This document shows, one piece after another, positions 1 through 12,040 of a stretch of 64,000 nt of DNA. The stretch is from Nicotiana tabacum (taxonomy: Eukaryota; Streptophyta; Magnoliopsida; Solanales; Solanaceae), in NCBI RefSeq assembly GCF_000715075.1, contig NC_134095.1, positions 55,920,419 to 55,984,418 of the forward strand, given 5' to 3'. A program made the position numbers and the translations under genes. The first letter of the stretch is position 1; each line of letters begins with the position of its first letter. The notes under the pieces are model-generated. The model was not told the DNA's origin. It ran no database searches and saw nothing but the letters and a program-made list of their open reading frames with translations.

Positions 1-1468
1 TGTCATGTACACATCCTCTTCTAGCTCACCATTAAGGAAACTGTTTTCATATCCATTTGCCATATTTCATTGTCAGAACCTTGTGTCGCCTCTTCATAGG
101 TCTTGGAGTCATCATCATTATGATCAACCTCATTTGATACATCATCTTGTACCATTAGATTTGATCTAGTTGGTACATGACGTTATCGTGTAGACCTTCT
201 AAGAGATTCTTGTACAACTTGCTCACTTGTGCTGGATTTTGTTGTTGTTCAATTTGGTTTGGAACTGGTTCATTAACCTGTTCTTGAACTACGTTTAGTT
301 CTTGAACTTCAGCCGTTGAAGATGGAAACTTCCTTGTCAACTTCAAAACATCCAATAAAGGTTCTTCAACTTGTGTCTTATGATCTTGATTTTGTGTTGA
401 TTCATTAGTTTCTTGAACTTAATCAAGTTTTATTTCTTCACTATAATTTCCTTCTAAAAGAAATTCCCTTTCTAAAAGGGTTGTTCCTCTAGCCACAAAT
501 ACTTTATAGTCAGAAGGGTGATAGAAATAATATCCTATTATTTCCTTGGGATACCCAATGAACCTACACCTATCAGATCTCGAGTCAAGTTTATCAGACT
601 GCAGTATGTTCCCATAAGGTGGACAACCCCAAACTTTAATGTGTTTAAGGTTAGGCTTACGTCCTTTCCATATCTCATGTGGTGTAGTAGAGACTGACTT
701 AGTGAGAACTTTATTAAGTAAGTATGTTGTTGCTTCCAAAGCATATCCCATAAATTTATTCAAAGATCAGTGAACCCCATCATAGTTCTCACCATATCTA
801 ATAAGGTTCGATTTCTCCTTTCAGACACACCATTGTGTTGTGGTGTTCCTGGAGGTGTCCACTGTGAGAGAATCTCATTCTCTTTGAGATACCTAGTAAA
901 ATATTCACTAAGATATTCTCCACCTCTATAAAACCTTAGTACTTTGATACTTTTACCAGTCTGCTTCTCAACTTCACTACGGAACCTTTTGAACATTTCA
1001 AAAGATTCAGACTTGTGTTTCATAAGATACACAAATCCATATCTTGACATATCATCAGTGAAGGCGATGAAGTAAGAATACTCACCTCTAACTTGAATTT
1101 TCATGGGCCCACAAACATCTATATGAATTAGTCCCAATAATTTATAAGCTCTTTCTCCACTTCCAGTAAATGGAGATTTGGTCATTTTTCCTTTGAGACA
1201 AGATTCACAAGTTGGATATGATTCAAAATCATACTTGTCAAGGTACCCTTCCTTGTACAACTTGTTAATTCTTTTCTCTCCAATATGACCAAGCCTATAA
1301 TGCCAAAGGTATGTATGATTTACAAGATCATCTCTTTTCCTCTTAAGACTTGAAACATGCATAATCGAATTAGCATTCACATTAGGTAAGACATAAACAT
1401 CATGTTGGAGATAGTCCTTCACGTATAAATTATCATCATAATTAATAGAGCAAATACCATTGCCTATA
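1..1468 (-). pseudogene. copia pol fragment, left copy (integrase to start of RT)
   Basis: On the minus strand, 760-1422 encodes the GAG-pre-integrase HLWHYRLGHIGEKR segment with its CxxC pair, then the rve integrase core up to the [16 protein letters not shown] segment. 419-763 and 155-355 continue into the integrase C-terminal region and the linker before reverse transcriptase. Positions 1-110 hold the start of RT with an internal RT segment missing, exactly as in the right copy (see 25446). In the second integrase aspartate region this copy reads RFYRGGEY where the right copy reads RFDRGGEY, so the catalytic Asp is replaced by Tyr. Homology to the right copy stops at 1468/1469, where the Ogre-like insertion begins. 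Not functional. Confidence 0.85.
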
Positions 1469-1831
1469 ATAAAGTAAACAAACTAACATTTTCATTTCCT
1501 TTCCTTTTCTTTTCTTTTTTTTTTCTTTCTTTTTTTTAAAACAGATACTCTATGAGAAATTATCAAGGAAAAACCCTAAAAGAGAAAAATATTTTTTCTT
1601 GACTCTTTTTTTTATGAAAGAAATCTAAAGAATAAACCATAGAAAACATTTTGAATCTTCATTTGATATCTTGATGCAAGATTTCGAAGCAAGCAAGGAA
1701 AAATACAAAACAGAATGTTTTTGGATTTCAATTTTGATTGCCTAAAGGAAAAATTCTAATGATAAACAAAAGATAAAGTATGTTTTTTATGTACAATATC
1801 CTAAATTTCTAATGAAAATAAAAAGAATTTT

Positions 1832-4800
1832 TGTCACGACCCCAACCCTGGCCGTGATGGCGCCCAACACAAAGGCAAGCCCGACCAACTAACATCTCAC
1901 AACCTCTTTCTTTATAATTCAATACCAATTTTCGGGATTTAATACCAATTTAATATAAATAGAAGTATGAATTTAACAGATGAAATGTGCGGAAACCATA
2001 ATCACGAAAAATCTCTGTAAAATAGTCCACTGATCCGGTGTCACAAGTCAGAGCCTCTAATACAAGGTTTCAACAATCTAATAAAGAAATATGTCTAAAA
2101 TGCGGAATAATAAGTGGAGATAGAAGGAGAAATCGGGTCTACGAACGCTATGCAACTACCTCGATAACTCCGATGAAAACAGAACAGCAGGAAAGCTCGC
2201 TCTATGCCTCAGGAATACCTGTACCTGCACACGTGGTGCAGAGAGTAATGTGAGTACTCCGACTCAGTGAGTAATAACAATAAATAATGGCTGACAGTAT
2301 GAAATCACGTAAAGGCACTAAGCAGTTCTATATCAAAACAGTAAAAATCATTTAAGCAGCAGTGAATGAGGAAATCATGTGAAATTCTTTAAACCAGGTA
2401 AAACCGATATAACCAGTATAAATCAGCTCCTCAAGCATTTCAGTTCATTTATTCGTTCTTATCCTCAGTTCTCAATTCATATACTTCTCACGATAATCGA
2501 GTCAATAATATATATACCGCTGTGGCGTGCAACCCGATCCGTATATCGCTATGGCGTACAGCCCGATCCATAATAATAATAGTCGACTGCGCTCACTGGG
2601 GGTGTGCAGACTCCGGAGAGGCTCCTTCAGCCCAAACACTATATAATTGCTGCGGCGTGCAGCCCGATCCATATAAGTAGTTGCTGCGGCGTGCAACCCG
2701 ATCCATAATGTATATAATATATATATCTACTGCGGCGCGTAGCCCGATCCATATCATATAAAATATCTTCACTATTGGGTCCTCGAACCCTCTCAGTCAT
2801 TTAAAAATTACAGCCTCTCGGGCATAATGTACGGTCGAGATCTCAGCCCTCATATCTCTTCCTATTTATGATTAACATTTCAAAAATTTGGTTCATATCA
2901 TTCTTAAACAATTGGAAACGTGACTGAGGATATAAATTCTTTAACAAAATAAGTGAGGAAAACCAGTCAAAAATCCCCTAAGAGTTCTACAGGTCGGCAC
3001 AAGGCCCCAAGCATGGCAACAAGCCAAATCCACAACAATAAAGTATATGTCTCAATCAAAAATGTAGTAAAATATCATTCGGGATGGACCAAGTCCCAAT
3101 CCCCATAGCATTGAACCTCACGCTCGTCACACAGCGTGTATCTCAACTTAGTATAGCATTACGTTGTGCAAATCCGGGGTTTCAAACCCTCAGGACATCA
3201 TTTAAAATCATTACTCACCTCAAACTGGCCAAAACTCTAGCTCGCTATGCCCTTGCCTCTCAAATTGGCCTCCACGCGCATCGAATCTATCCAAAAATCA
3301 GAACGAATAGATCACAATATGCTAAGGGGACATAGCCCAAGCGAAAACATTCGAAAAAATATCAAAATCTCGAATTTAGCAAAACCCGAGCCCCGGGCCC
3401 ACGTCTCTAAATCGGGTAAAATTTACATTTTCAGAATCCTCGTACCCTCACGAGTCTAACCATACCAAATTATCCAATTCTGATACCATTTGGTCCTTCA
3501 AATCATCATTTTACATTTTTGAATGGTTTCACAATTTTCTTCCCAAATTCCATCTCAAATCACGAATTAAATGATGAATTCAGTGATAGATTCATGTATT
3601 CTAGCCAAATCTGAGTTAAAATCACTTACCCCGATGAATTTCTTGAAAAACCTTCGAAAAATCGCCAAAATCCAAGCTCTCTAGGTCAAAATATTAAATA
3701 AAACCCAAAACCTCGTATTTATAGGTACCCCTCAGGTATCAGCTACCGCGGGCCGCACCAAAACTCGCGCGGTCCGCGCAAGCCAGTGTTGTCCGCGCAA
3801 AGGCAACGTGCAGCCGCACAGGCCTCCCTCTGCAGTGACAGGCTTTAGTATTTTGGCTATAACATTTGCTACAGATGTCCAAATTGCAATATCTTTACCT
3901 TTGTGAAAACTAGACACAAATGGCTACAACTTTTGTTTTTGAATCACCTCAAAATTCCTTGTAGATTAAACGATATAAGCTTCCGAAGTAGGACCAGCGG
4001 ATCATTCCCACCGCATGACACCTATCGCGGCCGCACACCACTTTGTGCGGTCCACACAGCACTCAACGCGGGCGCACCTATTTTTGTGCGGACCGCATGG
4101 GTGAGTTCTGGGGCCTGCAACCCCTGTAGACCTGCTACAACTATGATTTTTGCACTAAAACATCCCGGAACCTACCCGGAACTCCTGGAACTTCAAACCA
4201 AATGTACCAACACATCTCATGACATCGTTCAAACTTGCTCAAAACTTCGGAACGCTCACAACAACATCAAATCACCAATTTAACATAGGATTCAGGCCTA
4301 AGAACTTCAAGATCTCTTAATTTATGCTTTCGATCAAAAGGTTTATCAAATCTCGTCCGAATGGCCTGAAATTTTGCACACACATCCCAAATGACACAAT
4401 GAAGCTACTGCAACTCTCGGAATTCCATTCTGACCCCTATATCAAAATCTCGCCTATCAACCGGAATTTGCCAAAATATCAGTTTCGCCAATTCAAGCCT
4501 AAATCTTCTCTACAACTCCAAAACCCATTCCGATCGCGCTCCTAAGTCACAAGTCACCTCCCGAAGCTAACCGAACCCTCGGAACTCACTTCCGAGCCTT
4601 GTAACACATAAGTCGACATCCGGTTGACTTTTCCAACTTAAGCCTTCTTAAAAGAGGCTAAGTGTCTCATTTCTTACCGTATCCTCTCCGAACTCGAACT
4701 AATAAACTCGATCACATAAAACACGGACAACGAAGCATAAAGAAGCTGAAATGGGGGAAATGAAGCGGTAACTCATGAGACAACTGGCCGGGTCGTCACA
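1832..4800 (-). repeat. 3' LTR of the Ty3/gypsy element
   Basis: Direct repeat of 9067-12040. Begins TGTCACGACCCC and ends GGGTCGTCACA on the plus strand. Contains a TATA-like box on the minus strand at 3716-3724, a cluster of about five TGCGGCGTGCAGCCCGATCC-type units at 2515-2755, and a GC-rich block of GCGGTCCGCGC-type words near 3745-3830 and 4025-4105. No real coding: the ORFs here recur as shadows in the other LTR. Confidence 0.93.
2515..2755. repeat. Degenerate short tandem units inside the 3' LTR
   Basis: Five units related to TGCGGCGTGCAGCCCGATCC begin near 2521, 2549, 2650, 2683 and 2730, separated by AT-rich ATATAT spacers and one unrelated block (2581-2640). The same cluster occurs in the 5' LTR at 9757-9995 with small differences, so it predates the insertion. 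Confidence 0.8.
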
Positions 4801-7800
4801 TCCTTCCCGACTTAAACAAACGTTCGTCCTCGAACGAGTCAAGAAACATACCTGAAGCCTCAAACAGATGAGGATATCTGCTCCGTATCTCCCGCTCGGT
4901 CTCCTAGGTAGCCTCCTCCACGGGCCGACCTCTCCACTGCACCTTCACTGAAGCTATATCCTTTGACCTCAACTTCCGAACCTGGCGACCCAAAATAGCT
5001 ACTGGCTCCACATCAAAGGTCAAATCATTATCCAACCGAACCGTGCTGTAGTCCAAAATATGAGACGGATTCCCACTATACTTCCGGAGCATAGAAACAT
5101 GAAATACCGGATGCACACTCGACAGGCTGGGTGGAAAAGCAAGCTCATAAGCCACCTCCCCAATCTTCCGAAGCACCTCAAAAGGCCCAATGAACTGAGG
5201 ACTCAACTTGCCTTTCTTCCCAAATCTAATAACACCCTTCATGGGTGAAACCTTCAGCAAGACCTTCTCACCGACCATGTAGGACACATCTCGAACCTTC
5301 CGGTCCGCATAACTCTTCTGACGTGACTACATTGTACGAAGCCTCTCCTGAATCACCTTTACCTTCTCTAAGGCATCCTGAACCAAATCTGTCCTCAATA
5401 GTCTAGCCTCGCCGGGCTCGAACCAACCAACCGGAGATCTACACCGCCTCCCGTACAAAGCCTCATATTGAGCCATCTGAATACTCGACTGGTAGCTGTT
5501 GTTGTAAGCAAACTCTGCAAGTGGTAGAAACTTATCCCATGAACCTCCAAAGTCAATAACTCAAGCACGCAACATGTCCTCCAATATTTGAATAGTATGC
5601 TCGGACTGTCCGTCCGTCTGAGGATGAAACGTTGTGCTCAACTCTACCTGAGTACCCAACTCTCTCTGCACAGCTCTCCAAAACTGCAAAGTAAACTGAG
5701 TACCTCTATCTGAGATGATGGAAACAGGAACACCATGCAACCGAACAATCTCCCGAATATAAATCTCTGCCAATCGCTCTGAAGAATAGGTAGTACACAC
5801 ATGAATGAAGTGCGCAGACTTGGTCAGCTGATCCACAATCACCCAAATAGCATCGAACTTCTTCAAAGTCCGAGGAAGTCCAACCACAAAGTCCATAGTG
5901 ATTCTCTCCCACTTCCCCTCGGGAATAACCATCTGCTGAAACAAGCCACCCGGTCTCTGATGCTCATACTTCACCTGCTGACAGTTGAGACATCGAGCTA
6001 CAAATCCCACAATATCTTTCTTCATTCTTCTCCACCAATAGTGCTGCCTCAAATCCTGATACATCTTCGCGGCACCCGGATGAATGGAATACCGCAAACT
6101 ATGAGCCTCCTCCAGAATCAGCTCTCTAAGCCCATCCACATTGGGCACACAAATCCAGCCCTGCATCCTCAACACACCATCATCACCGACGGTCACATCT
6201 CTGGCATCATCATGCTGGACTCTATCCCTAAGGACAAACAAATGTGGATCATCATACTGGCGCTCTCTGATGCGATCATATAAAGAAGACCGAGAAACCA
6301 CACAAGCCAACACCCGACTGGGCTCCGAAATATCCAACCTCACGAACCGATTGGCCAAGGCCTGAACATCAATCGCAAGAGGTCTCTCCCCAACTGGAAT
6401 ATATGCCAAACTCCCCATACTCACTGCCTTTCGGCTCAAAGCATCGGCCACCACATTGGCCTTTCCTGGATGGTACAATATAATGATATCATAATCCTTA
6501 AGTAACTCCAACCATCTCCGCTACCTCAAATTAAGATCCTTTTGCTTGAACAAATGCTGAAGATTGCGATGATCAGTGAACACCTCACAAGATACGCCAT
6601 ACAAGTAATGCCTCCAAATCTTCGATGCGTGAACTATGGCAGCCAACTCCAAATCATGAACAGGGTAGTTCTTCTCATAGGGCTTCAACTGCTGAGAAGC
6701 ATAAGCAATAATTTTACCCTCCTGCATCAACATACAGCCAATCCCAACTCTTGAAGTATCACAATACATAGTATATGAACCTGAAGCTGATGGCAAAACC
6801 AACACTGGAGCTATGGTTAAGGCTGTCTTGAGCTTCTGAAAGCTCTCCTCACACTCGTCCGACCATACGAATTGAGCACCCTTCTGAGTCAACTTGGTCA
6901 AGGGCGATGCAATGGATGAAAATCCCTGAACAAACCGGCGATAATAGCCTGTTAACCCAAGAAAGCTACGAATCTCTATGGCTGAGGACGGTCTGGGCCA
7001 ACTCTGAACTGCCTCTATCTTCTTCGGATCAACCTGTATACCCTCGCTGGACACCACATGCCCCAAGAAAGCCACTGAATTGAGCAAAAACTCACACTTG
7101 GAGAATTTTGCATAAAGCTTCTCCTCCCTCAATCTCTGCAACACAACTCTCAAATGCTCTGCGTGCTCCTCCTGACTACGCGAGTACACCAGAATATCAT
7201 CAATGAATACAATAACGAACGAATCCAGATAAGGCCGAAATACACTGTTCATCAGATGCATGAATGCTGCTGGGGCATTGGTTTGCCCGAAAGACATAAC
7301 AAGAAACTCATAATGACCATATCTGGTCCTGAAAGCAGTCTTAAGAATATATGAATCCCTGATCTTCAACTGGTGATAGCCAGAACGGAGATCAATCTTG
7401 GAGAACACCCTCGCTCCCTGAAGCTGATTAAATAAATCATCAATGCGAGGCAAAAGATACTTGTTCTTGATTGTTACTTTGTTCAATTATAATCAATGCA
7501 CATTCTCATCGTTCCATCCTTCTTCTTCACAAACAAAACCGGTGCACCCCAAGGGGACACACTAGGCCGAATGAACCCCTTATCTAGGAGTTCCTGAAGC
7601 TGTTCTTTCAATTCCTTCAACTCTGCTGGTGCCATACGATATGGCGGAATAGAAATGGGCTGAGTGCCCGGCACCAAGTCAATACCAAAATCAATATCCC
7701 TGTCTGGTGGCATGCCTGGTAGGTCTGTAGGAAAAACATCGGGAAAATCCCTCACAACTGGGACAAAATCAATACTAGGAGTCTCAGCTCCAACATCCCT

Positions 7801-7904
7801 CACAAATACTAGATATGAAAGGCAACCCTTCCCAACCATACGCTGGGCCTTCAAGAAAGAGATCACTCTACTAGGGATATAGTCAGTCACACCACGCCAC
7901 TCTA
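4796..7904 (-). pseudogene. Ty3/gypsy pol pseudogene (RT, RNase H, integrase, chromodomain-like tail)
   Basis: Read leftwards. 7483-7904 gives the linker into RT ([32 protein letters not shown]). 6521-7486 holds the RT palm with the [13 protein letters not shown] catalytic motif, then RNase H ([10 protein letters not shown]). 5561-6511 has the H2C2 zinc finger (CLNCQQVK), the DDE integrase core with ISDRGTQFT and the FHPQTDGQSE region. 4904-5287 is the C-terminal domain with KVQWRGRPVEEAT, like a chromodomain. The last codons reach into the 3' LTR, with a TGA at about 4796-4798. Breaks: a frameshift near 7486 in IDYRQLNK, and stops at 6521-6523, about 5558, 5327-5329 and 4904-4906. The protease is absent (see the junction at 7900-7908). 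Confidence 0.9.
4801..4813 (-). other. Polypurine tract of the Ty3/gypsy element
   Basis: Minus strand reads AGTCGGGAAGGA directly before the LTR start TGTGACGACC. Purine-rich and at the exact internal/3' LTR junction, as expected for plus-strand priming. Confidence 0.75.
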
Positions 7905-8866
7905 TCCTGACGGCGAACCATCTCAATCTCTCGAGCGATATCAACCACCTCATCGAATGTAGCACCCAATACCCTCTCTCTAGTCATCAAGATACGGAGA
8001 TGGTAGTTAAGGTCATCCACAAATCTCCTGATCCTCTCCCGATCGGTTGGAACCATCCAAACGACATGACGAGCCAACTTAGAATACCTCACCTCATACT
8101 GTGACATAGTCATATCTCCCTACTTTAGCCACTCAAACTGCCTACACAACTCCTCCCTGCGAGATTGCGGTACATACTTCTCCAAGAAGAGAGTGGAGAA
8201 CTCCTGCCAAGTCAGAGGCGTTGCACCAACCGGCCTACGCCTCTCATACGCCTCCTACCAAGTGAAGGCATCCCTAGTAAACTGAAAGGTGGTAAATGCC
8301 ACACCACTAGTCTCAAGAATCCCTGCTGTACGGAGCATCCGCTAACACTTATCAAGAAAGCCCTGGGCATCCTCGCCATCACCACCACTGAATGACGGAG
8401 GCTGGAGCCTACTAAACCTCTCAAGATGACGTTGCTCATCATCCAGCATGACTGGCACAACCAACTCCTGAGCTGGTGCAACCGGTTGAGCTGGAGGTGC
8501 CCCCGGTATCTGTAGTCCCTGCACTACCTGCTCAGGTGTGCGAGTAGCGGGGGTCTGATTGCCTCCCCCGACCTGTGAAGTAGCTATTGCTGTGGTGGCT
8601 GAAACTGCCTGAGCCAGGCCTGTGCAAACTGTCAAGATCTGTTCCAAGGCCTCCTGTAGACCCGGGATCACGATGGGCACTGCTGGTTCCTGAACCGGTG
8701 CTACTGCTGGAGCCCGATCTGGAGTTGGGGCAGCTAGTGGGTCAATTGGTGCTGCCCTCGCTACTCTGCCTCTACCACGGCCACGACCGCGCCCACGACC
8801 TCTGGTGACCTCAGTGGGTGACATTGGTGGTCGTCCGCCTCGTCCGGTAGCACGAGTCCTCACCAT
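7905..8866 (-). pseudogene. Ty3/gypsy gag pseudogene, lacks zinc knuckle
   Basis: Start chosen at 8866, where MVRTRATGRGG opens the reading frame after the PBS leader; the longer frame from 8911 adds 15 unsupported residues. An Arg/Gly-rich and Pro/Ala-rich N-terminus is followed by the capsid segment (RFSRLQPPSFSGGDGEDAQ, then the MTMSQYEVRYSKLARH region). In-frame stops occur at 8342-8344, 8255-8257 and 8120-8122. After EIEMVRRQD near 7905 the frame runs directly into pol-type sequence. The expected CCHC zinc knuckle and aspartic protease are missing, so particle assembly and polyprotein processing could not come from this copy. Confidence 0.87.
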
Positions 8867-9051
8867 CTGCGAGAGAATAGAATAATGGAAGTTTAGCACT
8901 CGGATCAACAAGTTCGCACGACAAGAGTTTCAAGGATATGAAGTTTTCCTAAAGGTTCTGCAGCCTCTCGAGGATAGATACAGACGTCTCCGTACCGATC
9001 CGCGAGACTCTACTAAACTTGCTCATGACTTATAAGACCTAAGTAACCTAA

Positions 9052-9063
9052 GCTCTGATACCA
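9052..9063 (-). other. Primer binding site of the Ty3/gypsy element (initiator tRNA-Met type)
   Basis: Minus strand reads TGGTATCAGAGC, the plant tRNA-iMet 3' end complement, three bases inside the 5' LTR end at 9067. This fixes the transcription direction as minus strand. Confidence 0.88.
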
Positions 9064-9066
9064 ACT

Positions 9067-12040
9067 TGTCACGACCCCAACCCCGGTCGTGATGGCGTCC
9101 AACATAATGCTAGGCAAGCCCGACCAACTAACATCTCACAACCTCTTTCTTTATAATTCAATACCAATTTTCGGGATTTAATACCAATTTAATATAAATA
9201 GAAGTATGAATTTAACAGATGAAATGTGCGAAAACCATAATCACGAAAAATCTCTGTAAAACAGCCCACTGATCCGGTATCACAAGTCCGAGCCTCTAAT
9301 ACAAGGTTTCAACAATCTAATACTGAAATATGTCTAAAAGGCGGAATAATAAGTGGAGATAGAAGGAGAAATCGGGTCTGCGAACGCTATGCAACTACCC
9401 CGATAACTCCGATGAAAACAGAACGGCAGGAAAGCTCGCTCTATGCCTCAAGAATACCTGTACCTGCACACGTGGTGCAGGGAGTAATGCGAGTACTCCG
9501 ACTCAGTGAGTAATAACAATAAATAATGGCTGACAGTATGAAATCGCGTAAAGGCACTAAGCAGTTCTATATCAAAACAGTAAAAATCATTTAAGCAGTA
9601 GAGAATGAGGAAATCATGTGAAATTCTTTAAACCAGGTAAAACCAATATAACCAGTATAAATCAGCTCCTCAAGCATTTCAGTTCATTTATTCGTTCTTA
9701 TCCTCAGTTCTTAATTCATATACTTCTCACGATAACCGAGTCAATAATATATATACCGTTGCGGCGTGCAGCCCGATCCGTATATCGATGTGGCGTACAA
9801 CCCAATATATAATAATAATAGTCGACTGGGCTCACTGGGGGTGTGCAGACTCCGGAGGGGCTCCTTCAGCCCAAGCACTATATAATTGCTGCGGCGTGCA
9901 GCCCGATCCATATAAGTAGTTGCTGCGGCGTGCAGCCCGATCCATAATGTATATAATATATATATCTACTGCGGCGCATAGCCCGATCCATATCATATAA
10001 AATATCTTCACTATTGGGTCCTCGAACCCTCTCAGTCATTTAAAAATTACAGCCTCTCGGGCATAATGTACGGTCGAGATCTCGACCCTCATATCTCTTC
10101 CTATTTATGATTAACATCTCAAAAATCTGGTTCATATCATTCTTAAACAATTGGAAACGTGACTGAGGATATAAATTCTTTAACAAAATAAGTGAGGAAA
10201 ACCAGTCAAAAATCCCCTAAGAGTTCTACAGGTCGGCACAAGGCCCCAAGCATGGAAACAAGCCAAATCCACAACAATAAAGTATATGTCTCAATCAAAA
10301 ATGTAGTAAAATATCCTTCGAGATGGACCAAGTCCCAATCCCCATAGCATTGAACCTCACGCTCGTCACACAGCGTGTATCTCAACTTAGTATAGCATTA
10401 CGTTGTGCAAATCCGGGGTTTCAAACCCTCAGGACATCATTTAAAATCATTACTCACCTCAAACTGGCCAAAACTCTAGCTCGCTATGCCCTTGCCTCTC
10501 AAATTGGCCTCCACGCGCATCGAATCTATCCAAAAATCAGAACGAATAGATCACAATATGCTAAGGGGACATAGCCCAAGCGAAAACATTCAAAAAAATA
10601 TCAAAATCTCGAATTTAGCAAAACCTGAGCCCCGGGCTTACGTCTCGAAATCGGGTAAAATTTACATTTTCAGAATCCTCGTACCCTCACGAGTCTAACC
10701 ATACCAAAATTATCCAATTCCGATACCATTTGGTCCTTCAAATCATCATTTTACATTTTTGAACGGTTTTACAATTTTCTTCCCAAATTCCATCTCAAAT
10801 CACGAATTAAATGATGAATTCAGTGATAGATTCATGTATTCTAGCCAAATCTGAGTTAAAATCACTTACCCCGATGAATTTCTTGAAAAACCTTCGAAAA
10901 ATCGCCAAAATCCGAGCTCTCTAGGTCAAAATATTAAATAAAACCCAAAACCTCGTATTTATAGGTACCCCTCAGGTATCAGCTACCGCGGGCCGCACCA
11001 AAACTCACGCGGTCCGCGCAAGCCAGTGCGGTCCGCGCAAAGGCAACGTGCGGCCGCACAGGCCTCCCTCTGCAGTGACAGGCTTTAGTATTTTGGCTAT
11101 AACATTTGCTACAGATGTCCAAATTACAATATCTTTACCTTTGTGAAAACTAGACACAAATGGCTACAACTTTTGTTTTTGAATCACCTCAAAATTCCTT
11201 GTAGATTAAACGATATAAGCTTCCGAAGTAGGACCAGCGGATCATTCCCACCGCATGACACCTACCGCGGCCGCACACCACTTTGTGCGGTCCACACAGC
11301 ACTCAACGCGGGCACACCTATTTTTGTGCGGACCGCATGGGTGAGTTCTGGGGCCTGCAACCCCTGTAGACCTGGTACAACTATGATTTTTGCACTAAAA
11401 CATCCCGGAACCTACCCGGAACTCCCGGAACTTCAAACCAACTGTACCAACACATCTCATGACATCGTTCAAACTTGCTCAAAACTTCGGAACGCTCACA
11501 ACAACATCAAATCACCAATTTAACATAGGATTTAGGCCTAAGAACTCCAAGATCTCTTAATTTATGCTTTCGATCAAAAGGTCTATCAAATCTCGTCCGA
11601 ATGACCTGAAATTTTGGACACACATCCCAAATGACACAATAAAGCTACTGCAACTCTCAGAATTCCATTCCGACCCCTATATCAAAATCTCGCCTATCAA
11701 CCGAAATTTGCCAAAATATCAATTTCGCCAATTCAAGCCTAAATCTTCTCTACAACTCCAAAACTCATTCCGATCGCGCTCCTAAGTCACAAGTCACCTC
11801 CCGAAGCTAACCGAACCCTCGGAACTCACTTCCGAGCCTTCTAACACATAAGTCGACATCTGGTTGACTTTTCCAACTTAAGCCTTCTTAAAAGAGACTA
11901 AGTGTCTCATTTCTTACCATATCCTCTCCGAACTCGAACTAATAAACTCGATCATATAAAACACGGACAAAGAAGCGTAAAGAAGCTGAAATGGGGGAAA
12001 TGGAGTGGTAACTCATGAGACAACTGGCCGGGTCGTCACA
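9067..12040 (-). repeat. 5' LTR of the Ty3/gypsy element
   Basis: Direct repeat of 1832-4800. A candidate promoter TATA (CTATAAATA on the minus strand) lies at 10956-10964. The left end abuts the PBS and the right end abuts target duplication ATTTT at 12041. It carries the same short-unit cluster (9757-9995) and GCGGTCCGCGC-rich block (10985-11060, 11265-11340) as its partner. Confidence 0.93.
10956..10964 (-). promoter_or_regulatory. Probable TATA box in the Ty3/gypsy 5' LTR
   Basis: Minus strand CTATAAATA followed by a Gly/Pro-neutral leader, in the only LTR able to drive full-length element RNA. Identical in the other LTR at 3716-3724. Assigned by sequence only. Confidence 0.5.

Larger units (their letters stand above)
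1832..12040 (-). mobile_element. Ty3/gypsy (chromovirus-like) retrotransposon, structurally near complete
   Basis: Two direct LTRs (1832-4800 and 9067-12040, each about 2.97 kb, TGTCACGACC...GTCGTCACA) flank an internal region with gag and pol on the minus strand. The 5-bp repeat ATTTT occurs immediately outside both ends (1827-1831 and 12041-12045), so the insertion is intact end to end. PBS and PPT are both in place. I count about 20 mismatches in the first 560 bp of LTR alignment, so it is not a very recent insertion but is younger than the surrounding Ogre and copia material. Domain order gag, RT, RNase H, integrase fits Ty3/gypsy, and the segment after integrase resembles a chromodomain. 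Stops, frameshifts and a gag-protease deletion make it non-autonomous. Confidence 0.93.

Noticed and set aside
3084..4545. Four to five plus-strand ORFs in the Ty3 LTR, repeated at 10323-11785
   Set aside because: They recur because the LTR is duplicated. No domain, no promoter in that orientation, and no selection on codons.
5801..6365. Plus-strand ORFs opposite the Ty3 integrase
   Set aside because: They are antisense shadows of the pol pseudogene; protein composition is unconvincing and they break at unrelated places.
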